Shown one piece after another: positions 1 through 6,186 of a stretch of 10,228 nucleotides of DNA; the first letter of the stretch is position 1; each line of letters opens with the position of its first letter. The stretch is taken from NCBI GenBank assembly GCA_020846515.1, contig JADLDX010001025.1:1-10228 (forward strand), written 5' to 3'. The DNA comes from Pirellulaceae bacterium (GTDB lineage: Bacteria > Planctomycetota > Planctomycetia > Pirellulales > Pirellulaceae). Made by a program: the position numbers and the translations under genes. The notes beneath the pieces are model-generated. The model ran no database searches. It was not told the DNA's origin and saw only the letters and a program-made list of their open reading frames with translations.

Positions 1-78
1 ACGTAGGCGAGTCTCTCCGAGACTCGCGAATTTCACCAAAAGGCTCAGGACTCGCGTCTCGGAGAGACGCGGCTACGT
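1..78. repeat. Inverted pair of REP-like hairpins
   Basis: Positions 1-28 and 51-78 are inverted copies of each other (24 of 28 positions match), separated by about 22 bases. Each copy is also a perfect hairpin on its own: 8-15 pairs with 19-26 (CGAGTCTC/GAGACTCG) and 53-60 pairs with 64-71 (CGCGTCTC/GAGACGCG), each with a 3-base loop. The stems differ by an A-T to C-G pair change that keeps the pairing, so the structure is conserved as well as the sequence. The element lies 34 bases past the rpsP stop codon and may protect the mRNA 3' end or terminate transcription. It lacks a clear T-run. It resembles bacterial REP/BIME elements; family membership is inference. Confidence 0.7.
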
Positions 79-112
79 GCTTCGTTGAACGGTCTTGCTG
101 CTAAACGAGTTA

Positions 113-457
113 CTATTCGGCTGGGGCGGTCGGGGTAGCCGACAGCGGTTGGTTGCGGCGTTTGCTCTTGATGCGATCCATGGCCGCCTTTTGTTTATCC
201 AAGTGCGTGCCGTTGGTGCCATACTTTTTGATGAGCGTATGAGCTGCCTCGCTTGGTTGAGCGCCAACGCTCAGCCAATAATCGATGCGTTCGCCTTTGA
301 GGAGAGCGCGCGCGTCGGTATCGGCAACCATCGGATCGTAGTGTCCGAGCTCTTCGATGACCTTGCCATCGCGGGGAGCGCGCACATCGGTGGCACAAAG
401 ACGGTAGAAAGGTCGAGCCTTGCGGCCCATTTTCTTTAGACGAATTCTAACGGCCAC
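113..457 (-). CDS. rpsP: 30S ribosomal protein S16
   Basis: This is a structural protein of the small ribosomal subunit that contacts 16S rRNA and helps 30S assembly. The 114-aa product starts MAVRIRLKKMGRKARPFYRL, the family's N-terminal signature. It continues with the usual APRDGKVIEELGHYDP block (about residues 27-42) and the region ALLKGERIDYWLSVGAQPSE (about 51-70), where S16 proteins carry a 'W.  .GAQPS..' motif. The C-terminal tail (about 95-114) is a variable Lys/Arg then Ala/Pro extension, as in many bacteria. The start is GTG, chosen because the conserved N-terminus begins there and an AGGAG lies 7 bases upstream. It follows ffh on the same strand after 194 bases, as in the widespread ffh-rpsP-trmD-rplS cluster; the later genes would lie left of the window. 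Confidence 0.97.
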   Translation of the reverse strand: MAVRIRLKKMGRKARPFYRLCATDVRAPRDGKVIEELGHYDPMVADTDARALLKGERIDYWLSVGAQPSEAAHTLIKKYGTNGTHLDKQKAAMDRIKSKRRNQPLSATPTAPAE

Positions 458-464
458 GCCGTAT

Positions 465-469
465 CTCCT
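465..469 (-). promoter_or_regulatory. Shine-Dalgarno of rpsP
   Basis: On the minus strand AGGAG lies 7 bases before the GTG start of rpsP. It fixes that non-ATG start, which also coincides with the conserved S16 N-terminus. Confidence 0.8.
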
Positions 470-524
470 GCGAACAGTTTTGGTTGAGTATTCAGTCGAT
501 GACTAATGGTCTAGTTCAATGGAT

Positions 525-563
525 CGAGCTCCGGTGGATCATCGTTCTATGATCGGGGGCTCG
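525..563 (-). other. Extended hairpin between ffh and rpsP
   Basis: Two nested stems are visible. The inner one is GATCAT/ATGATC (537-542 with 549-554, 6-base loop) and the outer one is CGAGCTCC (525-532) with GGGGCTCG (556-563), containing one G-T wobble when read as RNA. No T-run follows on the minus strand, so it looks more like an RNA-processing, attenuation or mRNA-stability structure between the two cotranscribed genes than an intrinsic terminator. The remaining 458-651 interval shows no gene. Confidence 0.4.
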
Positions 564-651
564 CCGCGTGGGACTCGACTAAATCGCGCACGCTAGTAGG
601 GAGGCATAGTTTAGCGAACGCGGGCGGCTTTGGCGAGTCGATTTTGGCAGC

Positions 652-2124
652 TTATTTATTCTTTCTGTTCAACTTTCGCAGTTGTTTGTCGCGATCGCGC
701 TGCATTTTTTCGCGTTCTTTGGGAGATAAACGCTTGCCGGTTGAGCCCTTGAGCTTCAAACCCCCCATGCTTGGGTCTTGCATCATGCTTTGCTGCAACT
801 GCTGCATCATGGCCATGCGGTCACCGGCGCCTTTGCCGGTGGCCATCTGCATCAGCGGGGCCATAATTCCGAACTGTTTAATCAGTTGCGTAATCATGGC
901 CGGCGGTGTTCCAGCCCCTTTGGCGATGCGATTTCTCCGCGGCGTATCAATAATTTTCGGATTGCGGCGTTCGCCAGGCGTCATCGAGTTGATGACCCCG
1001 ATCATTTTTTGCATTTCGCCGTCAGAATTGCTGCCTTCGAGCATCTTGCGAAAATCGCCCATGCCCGGCATGAGTGCGAGCATTTTTTGCATTAGGCCTG
1101 GTTTGGCAATTTTTTCCAGCAGGCCTTTGAAGTCATCCAGCGTGAATTGGCCGGCCGCCATGCGGGCTTCTAGCTCCTCACGCTCCTTGTCGTCGATGAT
1201 GCGATGCGCCTCGCGGGCCATGGCGACGATGTCGCCCATCTCCAAAATCCGGCTGGCCATCCCTTCCGGACGAAACGGCTCGAGGGCATCCAGGTGCTCG
1301 CCCGTACCGATAAATTTGATAGGCACTTGCGTGACATGCTTGACGCTCAGCAGCGCGCCGCCACGCGCATCACCGTCCAGCTTGGTCATGATGACGCCGT
1401 CGAGATCCAGCGCCTCGTTAAAGGCTGACGCCGAATTGACCGCGTCCTGACCGGTCATACCGTCGACCACCAGGTAAATCTGGTCTGGGTTCAGCCGTCG
1501 ATCGATGTCTTTGAGCTGGTTCATCAACTCCTGGTCGATGGCCAAGCGACCGGCGGTGTCCAAAACCACGACCGAGGCACCTGCCGCCTTGGCTTGGGCC
1601 ACGCCGTCACGGCACACCTGGACGGGATCGGCGGCTCCGGTCTGGCTGTATACCGGCACATCTAATTGTCGCCCGATGACGTGCAATTGTTCGATAGCCG
1701 CCGGACGCTGCAAGTCGGCCGCCACCAGGAAGGGCTTGATCTTTTGTTCTTTGAGTAGCTGGGCCAGCTTTCCACAGGTGGTCGTCTTACCAGCCCCCTG
1801 CAATCCGCACAGCATCAGGATGGTAATGTCGTCCTTTTTCAAGGGAATGACAACATCGACGGGACCCAGAATGGTGACCAATTCATCGTAGACAATGCGG
1901 ATCAGTTCTTCCTGTGGCTTAAGCGACAGGAGCACTTTTTGGCCGAGAGCCTTTTCGGTGACGCTGTCCATGAACGCGCGAATCACCGTGTAGCTGACGT
2001 CGGCCTCCAGCATGGCCTGCTCGACCAACTGCAAGCCGTCGCGCATGTTCGCTTCGGTCAATTTGCCTTTGCCGCGCAAGGTCTTAAAGGCTGATTGCAG
2101 ACCTTCTTGGAGCGATTCGAACAT
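652..2124 (-). CDS. ffh: Signal recognition particle protein Ffh
   Basis: Ffh is the GTPase subunit of the signal recognition particle. It binds 4.5S/6S RNA and hydrophobic signal sequences on the ribosome and docks with FtsY to target proteins to the inner membrane. The 490-aa product has the helical N domain (about 1-90), then the G domain with GLQGAGKTT (107-115), DLQRPAA (137-143), DTAGR (189-193), TKLD (247-250) and GTGEHLD (273-279). The Met-rich M domain (about 325-460) includes LMPGM (351-355) and the RNA-binding RRNRIAKGAGTP segment (396-407), followed by a strongly basic tail. The start at MFESLQEGLQ is the family's usual N-terminus. The frame stays open 24 codons upstream to a GTG, but that extension is not Ffh-like. 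No convincing Shine-Dalgarno precedes the ATG. Length is slightly above the usual 440-480 aa because of the C-terminal tail. Confidence 0.97.
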   Translation of the reverse strand: MFESLQEGLQSAFKTLRGKGKLTEANMRDGLQLVEQAMLEADVSYTVIRAFMDSVTEKALGQKVLLSLKPQEELIRIVYDELVTILGPVDVVIPLKKDDITILMLCGLQGAGKTTTCGKLAQLLKEQKIKPFLVAADLQRPAAIEQLHVIGRQLDVPVYSQTGAADPVQVCRDGVAQAKAAGASVVVLDTAGRLAIDQELMNQLKDIDRRLNPDQIYLVVDGMTGQDAVNSASAFNEALDLDGVIMTKLDGDARGGALLSVKHVTQVPIKFIGTGEHLDALEPFRPEGMASRILEMGDIVAMAREAHRIIDDKEREELEARMAAGQFTLDDFKGLLEKIAKPGLMQKMLALMPGMGDFRKMLEGSNSDGEMQKMIGVINSMTPGERRNPKIIDTPRRNRIAKGAGTPPAMITQLIKQFGIMAPLMQMATGKGAGDRMAMMQQLQQSMMQDPSMGGLKLKGSTGKRLSPKEREKMQRDRDKQLRKLNRKNK

Positions 2125-2196
2125 AGTTTGAGCAGTTCTGGGTATAGGAGACCGGCCGACTGGCGCAGTCACGGAAGGACAGGACGATGGACACAC

Positions 2197-2226
2197 ATTT
2201 TAGATACGACCTGCGGCCGCTGACAA
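2197..2226 (-). promoter_or_regulatory. Candidate promoter of ffh-rpsP
   Basis: Read on the minus strand, TTGTCA (complement of 2221-2226) and TAAAAT (complement of 2197-2202) are separated by 18 bases. Each matches the sigma-70 -35 and -10 consensus at 5 of 6 positions. A start near 2190 would give a leader of about 65 bases before the ffh ATG. The planctomycete housekeeping consensus is assumed, not shown. Confidence 0.45.
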
Positions 2227-2259
2227 TCCGAAGTGAGGGTCAATCAGGGAATGATTGTC
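2222..2259. repeat. Inverted repeat in divergent promoter region
   Basis: GACAATC (2222-2228) and GATTGTC (2253-2259) are perfect inverted arms separated by 24 bases; the left arm overlaps the candidate ffh -35 box. An octamer TGAGGGTC occurs between the arms (2234-2241) and again at 2287-2294 in the same orientation. These may be regulator sites in the 265 bases between ffh and the phosphatase, but no known operator is matched. No good plus-strand promoter for the phosphatase was found. Confidence 0.3.
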
Positions 2260-2389
2260 GGCCTCCCAAGTTCATCCATTCCATAATGAGGGTCGGTTGA
2301 GTTCCGCAGAAGTTCGGTCTAGTATTCTATTTCTGCTTCTGCTGCCGCCATCTTCTACATCCGCTCCCAATCCTAACGAGCCATTTCTG

Positions 2390-4261
2390 ATGCACTTCTT
2401 CGGTTCTCGCCTGTCCACTGGCGCTCTGGCTGGACTGCTGTCCATCATTTGCTTGTCCCCCTTGGCTGTCTCCAAAGCCCTCGCTCAAGAGACAGTTACT
2501 CAAGAGACAGTTACTCAAGAGAAAGCTACTCAGGAAAAAACGGCGAAGGACAAAGCGACTCGTACCAAAGCCAAAGCCGCTGAGACAAAAGCGGCTGGAA
2601 GCAAAAACTCCACGGCCAAGAAGTCGCCAGCCAAAAACGCTGATGCAAAAGCCAATAAACCGGTTCAGTCGCCAATCGATCCCAATCGCAAACTGGATCC
2701 GATCGCGGCCATGCAGCAGCAAGCCGTGTTGGCCAATGCCGCGCCTTGGGCGCACTGGGGCCCGGATCCAGCCAAGTATTCAACCTGGAAAACGCACTCC
2801 AATCGTCTGATCCCGCTCTATGTTTTTGGCGATTCACTCGATCGCGTACGCGGGTCGGAGGCTGTTTATCGCGACGCCACTAAAATCGAAAAATTGTATG
2901 GTGTCCTGCCCAAGGCAACGCACAATCCTCAAGCCGATTACCTCGATCAGACCGACGTCTATCGTTTGCAGAAGAGCGCGGCGGAAGCTGGCAAAAAACG
3001 CATCATTCTGTTCGTGTTCGATGGCACGGATTGGCAAACGACCTGGGCGGCGGCGATCGCTAAATCCAAACGCGTGGCCTATACCGAGGGACGCGGTACG
3101 GGCTTGAACTTTCAAGACTATCGCGGCGCGCCAACCGATTATGGTTACTTCGTGACCAGTCCCCACAACGAAGGCACGTCGGTCAACGTGGACGATCAGC
3201 GAGTGACAACGGTCGGGGGCAAAATTCCCGGCGGCTTCGACCCCAACCGGGCTGGTCAGTTCCCTTGGAGCAACGCTACCGATGCCAAGTACCTGATCGC
3301 CACGGGCGATGAACCGCTGCACGCCTATACCGATTCAGCCTCGTCGGCCACCTCGCTGACTTGTGGTATCAAGACCTATAACGATGCGATTAATGTCGAT
3401 TTTTCTGGCCGCGAAGCGGTCTCGATCGCCCGGACCTTGCAAGAGCAGGGCTATGCCGTCGGCGTCGTGACCAGTGTCCCGATCTCACACGCCACGCCAG
3501 CCGCCGCGTATGCTAGCAATGTCCATCGCGATGACTACCAAGATCTGACCCGCGACTTGATTGGCGTGCCATCGGTGTACCATCCCGGTGGCCTTCCGGG
3601 CGTAGACGTCTTGATTGGCTGCGGCTGGGGTGAAGAAAAGCAAGCAGACGGCGCGCAAGGTAAGAATTTTGTGCCGGGCAATCGCTATCTGGCTGCCGCA
3701 GATTTGCAGAAGATCGATGCCGCTCAAGGTGGCAAGTACGTGATCGCCCAGCGTACGGCTGGCCAACTTGGCACGGCCATCTTGCGTCAAGGAGTGGAGG
3801 CGGCCGTGCAACGCAAGCAACGGCTGTTCGGCTACTTCGGTGTCAAAGGTGGACACTTACCATTTCAAACAGCCGATGGCGGCTATGATCCGGTTTCTGG
3901 CGTGGGGAATGGTGGCAAGCCAGATCAAGCCGAAGTGTATACGGCGGCGGACGTGCGCGAGAATCCCAAGCTGGCGGATATGACGATCGCCGCTGTTGAT
4001 GTGCTTCAGGCACGCTCGGATCGTTGGTGGTTGATGGTCGAAGCCGGCGACGTCGATTGGGCCAATCACTCGAACAACCTGGACAATTCCATCGGCGCCC
4101 TGCATGCTGGCGACGATGCCTTTGCTGCTGTGACGCAGTGGATTGAGACCCACGGCGGTTGGGCAGACACGGCCGTGTATCTGACGGCCGACCATGGCCA
4201 CTATTTGGTGATCGATGATCCGCAAGCGATCGCGACTGCGGCCGGCGGGCAAGTGAAATAG
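2390..4261 (+). CDS. Secreted alkaline phosphatase (PhoA superfamily)
   Basis: Predicted metal-dependent phosphomonoesterase, exported to the periplasm or cell surface, where it would release phosphate from organic esters. The 623-aa product has a signal peptide (hydrophobic about 11-27, ALA cleavage motif 30-32). A Lys/Ala/Thr-rich low-complexity linker (about 33-92) follows, then the catalytic domain. By PhoA equivalence, visible active-site residues are D211 in LFVFDGTD (PhoA D51), the nucleophile S316 in DSASSAT (S102), H367/T369 in HATPAA, E551, D556 and H560 in VEAGDVDWANH (E322, D327, H331), and D601/H602 in TADHGH (D369, H370). The protein stops 21 residues after H602, so the last zinc ligand (PhoA His412) has no visible counterpart. 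The ATG at 2390 is chosen because it starts the signal peptide; the frame is open to a TTG at 2255 but that extension is not signal-like. A REP pair follows 28 bases after the stop. Confidence 0.9.
   Translation: MHFFGSRLSTGALAGLLSIICLSPLAVSKALAQETVTQETVTQEKATQEKTAKDKATRTKAKAAETKAAGSKNSTAKKSPAKNADAKANKPVQSPIDPNRKLDPIAAMQQQAVLANAAPWAHWGPDPAKYSTWKTHSNRLIPLYVFGDSLDRVRGSEAVYRDATKIEKLYGVLPKATHNPQADYLDQTDVYRLQKSAAEAGKKRIILFVFDGTDWQTTWAAAIAKSKRVAYTEGRGTGLNFQDYRGAPTDYGYFVTSPHNEGTSVNVDDQRVTTVGGKIPGGFDPNRAGQFPWSNATDAKYLIATGDEPLHAYTDSASSATSLTCGIKTYNDAINVDFSGREAVSIARTLQEQGYAVGVVTSVPISHATPAAAYASNVHRDDYQDLTRDLIGVPSVYHPGGLPGVDVLIGCGWGEEKQADGAQGKNFVPGNRYLAAADLQKIDAAQGGKYVIAQRTAGQLGTAILRQGVEAAVQRKQRLFGYFGVKGGHLPFQTADGGYDPVSGVGNGGKPDQAEVYTAADVRENPKLADMTIAAVDVLQARSDRWWLMVEAGDVDWANHSNNLDNSIGALHAGDDAFAAVTQWIETHGGWADTAVYLTADHGHYLVIDDPQAIATAAGGQVK
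2484..2543 (+). repeat. 15-bp in-frame tandem repeats in phosphatase linker
   Basis: Four consecutive 15-bp units begin CTCAAGAGACAGTTA; the first two are identical, the third has two changes and the fourth is more diverged. They encode TQETV, TQETV, TQEKA, TQEKT directly after the signal peptide. The unit length keeps the frame, so copy number could change by slippage without breaking the enzyme. Confidence 0.75.
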
Positions 4262-4289
4262 TCTTGCGCGACCGACCTGCCTGATTAGA

Positions 4290-4365
4290 AGCGGCACGGC
4301 GCGAGCCGTCCGGTACCGACGTTGATTGGCTAGGAAACTCACCGTACGGCTTGCGCCGTTACGCT
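4290..4365. repeat. GNRA-tetraloop REP pair, copy A
   Basis: Inverted arms at 4290-4314 and 4341-4365 match at 21 of 25 positions around a 26-base spacer. The left arm holds a hairpin ACGGC-GCGA-GCCGT; the right arm, read on the opposite strand, holds ACGGC-GCAA-GCCGT. Both therefore show a 5-bp stem closed by a GNRA tetraloop. A second copy with nearly identical arms but an unrelated spacer lies at 7687-7761. The element lies 28 bases after the phosphatase stop codon. The rest of 4262-4469 contains no recognisable gene. Confidence 0.75.
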
Positions 4366-4469
4366 ACAAGATCGACGCCAGCGCGGTCGTTTGATTTCAA
4401 AAAATTTCGGCTTCTCTGCGAACCCAGCCGATTGTAACGTGTCTAAGCGTCATACCCAGTCGACCTAAA

Positions 4470-4510
4470 AGGACAATAAATTTGTCCTCGGATGGTCGAT
4501 ACGGTATGAT
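4470..4510 (+). promoter_or_regulatory. Candidate promoter overlapped by a palindromic operator
   Basis: A perfect inverted repeat AGGACAA-TAAAT-TTGTCCT occupies 4470-4488. Its right arm supplies TTGTCC (4482-4487), a 4-of-6 match to a -35 box, followed after exactly 17 bases by TATGAT (4505-4510), a 5-of-6 match to a -10 box. A repressor bound to the palindrome would cover the -35 region. The promoter points to the 130-aa gene at 4667, leaving a leader of about 150 bases. No known regulator site is matched with confidence. Confidence 0.45.
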
Positions 4511-4532
4511 TAGGTGCGAACATAATGTGCTG

Positions 4533-4601
4533 TCGGCAATGCTTTCTATCGATCGGGTTTCCATCCTGAGCGATGGTTACCGATTAGGTAAAGCTTGCCG
4601 A
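4533..4601 (+). other. Structured 5' leader, possible regulatory RNA
   Basis: The putative leader can fold as one long nested hairpin. TCGGCAA (4533-4539) plus GCTT (4541-4544) pair with AAGC (4591-4594) plus TTGCCGA (4595-4601), with one bulged T. Inside, ATCGG (4552-4556) pairs with CCGAT (4580-4584), and CCATC (4561-4565) pairs with GATGG (4572-4576). A competing hairpin TTACC-GATTA-GGTAA (4577-4591) would disrupt the outer and middle stems, giving two exclusive states. A further stem CACGCC/GGTGTG (4636-4641 with 4649-4654) abuts the Shine-Dalgarno. No known riboswitch class is recognised; whether it folds in vivo is inference. Confidence 0.35.
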
Positions 4602-4654
4602 AAGCGAAAACGATCTTTCCACATCTCTCTCAGTTCACGCCCCGGAAAGGTGTG

Positions 4655-4661
4655 AGGGAGG
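4655..4661 (+). promoter_or_regulatory. Strong Shine-Dalgarno deciding start of 130-aa ORF
   Basis: AGGGAGG lies 5 bases before the ATG at 4667. It is among the best ribosome-binding sites in the window and argues for this start over the in-frame TTG at 4595. Confidence 0.7.
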
Positions 4662-4666
4662 AAAAC

Positions 4667-5059
4667 ATGCGTAAGTCAGTCATTTCCAGCTCGGTCTCCA
4701 CCATCGTCGCGCAAGCGAACGATTGTTTGGTAACTGCTGGCGTGGCCCTGCGCACGCTCCTCCATCACACGAGTATGCGTGAACGTCATTTCAATTGGCA
4801 CGAGCCAATGGTTGCTCGCGAGCAAGAGCGCACGTATCAACGCCTAGGGAATCAGCCGAGCAGGAATCCACTGCTCAGCGATGACACAGGCATGAGATTC
4901 GGTATGCCCTGCTCGCCGAGTTTGCCCAACAGTTTTGACAACATGACCAATGTTGTCCGGCAGTTGTGGCAAAACGCGTGTTTAAAACGCACAGCGCAGC
5001 CAGCTTATGCCCTTTGTCCCGCTTACGCGGCGATAGCCAGGGTTGCCCAAAAGGGCTAA
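4667..5059 (+). CDS. Hypothetical protein, 130 aa
   Basis: No family is recognised. The 130-aa product begins MRKSVISSSVSTIVAQANDC and has no clear signal peptide or membrane segment. It is basic overall, with an N-terminal segment (about 5-33) that could form an amphipathic helix. A His/Arg-rich stretch follows (33-45: HHTSMRERHFNWH), then a polar, Pro/Asn-rich middle (about 60-95), and there are four cysteines (20, 82, 105, 117). Support for a real gene comes from context: a strong Shine-Dalgarno 5 bases before the ATG, a candidate promoter with a palindrome at 4470-4510, and a hairpin overlapping the stop codon. It is flanked by intergenic DNA on both sides and is not in an operon. It might be a lineage-specific small protein; a chance ORF behind a regulatory region cannot be excluded. 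Confidence 0.55.
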   Translation: MRKSVISSSVSTIVAQANDCLVTAGVALRTLLHHTSMRERHFNWHEPMVAREQERTYQRLGNQPSRNPLLSDDTGMRFGMPCSPSLPNSFDNMTNVVRQLWQNACLKRTAQPAYALCPAYAAIARVAQKG

Positions 5060-5072
5060 CAAAACTTAGCCC
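5053..5072 (+). terminator. Hairpin over the stop codon of the 130-aa ORF
   Basis: GGGCTAA (5053-5059, containing the TAA stop) pairs perfectly with TTAGCCC (5066-5072) around the 6-base loop CAAAAC. No T-run follows, so it is at best a weak or factor-assisted terminator or a 3'-end stabilising structure. Confidence 0.4.
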
Positions 5073-5532
5073 CCGGCAATGAAATCGAGTTGATACGAAC
5101 ATCGCTCCAGTCGCCTCCCAAAAAGCGGCTGTACCGGATGCCAGATCACTCAGCCAAACGCGAAGAGAAACGCGAACCTGTCCCATGACTGAACATTCAG
5201 TCGGTGACGCCCAATAACTGTCAGCAGTTCAGGGCACCGTGTACCTACCGCCAGATCACTGGCAACGCTACGACGAATCTGCCAAAGAAATTTTTGGCAG
5301 CCGCTTAGCCAAGTTACCCGGTTCAGTCACCCAAAGGCAGTCGTCTCTCTCCGCTACCCAATGACTTGAAAGCGACTTGTAAGCACAGTTCAGACAGAAG
5401 CAGACCTAACGGTTGCGATTGATCGCTCGGTCCACATGGCCGTCCACTCGGATCCACCGACTCGGACAGCGCATAGGGCTCGCAGTAGGCAAGTCGCGGC
5501 CTGTCCAGTCTCGCTTCGCATCACCGAGAGAG
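5073..5532. other. Gene-free interval with short palindromes and a direct repeat
   Basis: No credible gene is seen in these 460 bases. They hold several short inverted repeats: GACTGAA-CA-TTCAGTC (5187-5202), GCCAG-ATCA-CTGGC (5250-5263) and CTGCCAAA/TTTGGCAG (5279-5286 with 5293-5300). A direct repeat GTACC-N4-GCCAGATCACT occurs at 5131-5150 and, exactly 110 bases later, at 5241-5260. The sigma-factor frame is open from 5413 (TTG) but the extra 40 residues are Arg-rich and not sigma-like. The interval probably carries control sites for the ECF gene or is decayed sequence. Confidence 0.4.
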
Positions 5533-6120
5533 ATGTCAATAATGGTTGCCAATGAATTACTGCTGGATGTTACCAATTGCACCGTGGCCGAACTGGTCCG
5601 GGAAGCGCAAGCTGGCAACCAGGAGGCTCAAGGTGCGCTGTACGAACGGTACCAAGCGTCGTGCATCGCCCTGGCTTGTCGGTTGCTGAACAATCGGGAC
5701 GAAGCTGAGGAACTGGTGCAGGATGTGTTCATCCACGCTTTCGCTCGCCTGGACCAGCTACGAGTGCTGGAGGCTTTCGGGGGCTGGTTGCGACAGATCG
5801 TGCGTCGAATGGCTTACAACCGTTCGACCCGACGGCACGCGACCTACGCGGCTGAGAACGAGTTGCTGGAGATGATCCATGTCTCGGAAGTTACGCCGCT
5901 GGATGAAGTGCTGGGAATGGAAACTCGTGAGCAGGTTCAAGCCGGCCTGGATAAACTGGGCCAGCTCGACCGAGAAACGCTGGAGGCGTTCTACATCGGC
6001 GGACAATCGTTGATCGAAATGAGCGCGGGCTTCGCGGCCCCGATCGGGACGATCAAGCGACGACTGCACGTCGCCCGTAAGCGACTGGCTCGCGAGTTGG
6101 AAACTCACCAGGCGATCTGA
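5533..6120 (+). CDS. ECF-type RNA polymerase sigma factor
   Basis: Group 4 sigma factor that would direct RNA polymerase to a specific set of promoters. The 195-aa product has region 2 (about 20-100), including DEAEELVQDVF (56-66), the core-binding motif of region 2.2, and W85-LRQIVRRMAYN. A linker (about 101-134) follows, then region 4 (about 135-190), where GTIKRRLHVARKRL (172-185) is the -35-recognition helix and its extension. Length fits the family, and region 3 is absent as expected. The ATG at 5533 is chosen; a second ATG at 5542 is also plausible, since GAGAGAG (5526-5532) abuts the first ATG and is better spaced for the second. No anti-sigma gene is adjacent: the next gene is convergent, so control must come from elsewhere or from transcription. 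Stand-alone ECF factors are common in planctomycetes. The target regulon cannot be told from the sequence. Confidence 0.92.
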   Translation: MSIMVANELLLDVTNCTVAELVREAQAGNQEAQGALYERYQASCIALACRLLNNRDEAEELVQDVFIHAFARLDQLRVLEAFGGWLRQIVRRMAYNRSTRRHATYAAENELLEMIHVSEVTPLDEVLGMETREQVQAGLDKLGQLDRETLEAFYIGGQSLIEMSAGFAAPIGTIKRRLHVARKRLARELETHQAI

Positions 6121-6130
6121 TTGAAATGAC

Positions 6131-6158
6131 GACGGCACGGGCCTTAGCCCGTGCCGTC
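6131..6158. terminator. Bidirectional terminator between convergent genes
   Basis: A perfect 12-bp stem GACGGCACGGGC (6131-6142) / GCCCGTGCCGTC (6147-6158) with loop CTTA starts 10 bases after the sigma stop and lies 28 bases beyond the stop of the opposing gene. Plus-strand sequence continues CTGTTTC and minus-strand sequence GTCATTTC, so the T-tracts are short in both directions. Position between convergent stops supports a shared terminator; a REP-type origin is also possible. Confidence 0.65.
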
Positions 6159-6186
6159 CTGTTTCGAGGCTACCTTCGACCCCAAG

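Noticed and set aside
644..1450. Long open frame on the plus strand opposite ffh
   Set aside because: It is antisense to a certain ffh gene, is rich in Ser/Arg/Pro in the way of shadow frames, and has no start context.
3857..4342. 161-codon minus-strand frame overlapping the 3' end of the phosphatase and the REP pair
   Set aside because: Composition is Arg/His/Ile-rich like other shadow frames, and it covers conserved PhoA motifs on the opposite strand.
4533..4601. Resemblance of the leader to a cyclic-di-GMP (GEMM) riboswitch
   Set aside because: Short fragments such as GGTTACCGAT look similar, but the conserved joint sequences and two-helix layout are not present.
4595..4666. Longer form of the 130-aa protein from TTG 4595
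   Set aside because: It would put the strong AGGGAGG site inside the gene; the ATG at 4667 has ideal spacing to it.
5413..5532. N-terminal extension of the ECF sigma factor from TTG 5413
   Set aside because: The extra 40 residues are Arg-rich with no sigma similarity, TTG is a poor start, and ATGs at 5533 and 5542 fit the family length.
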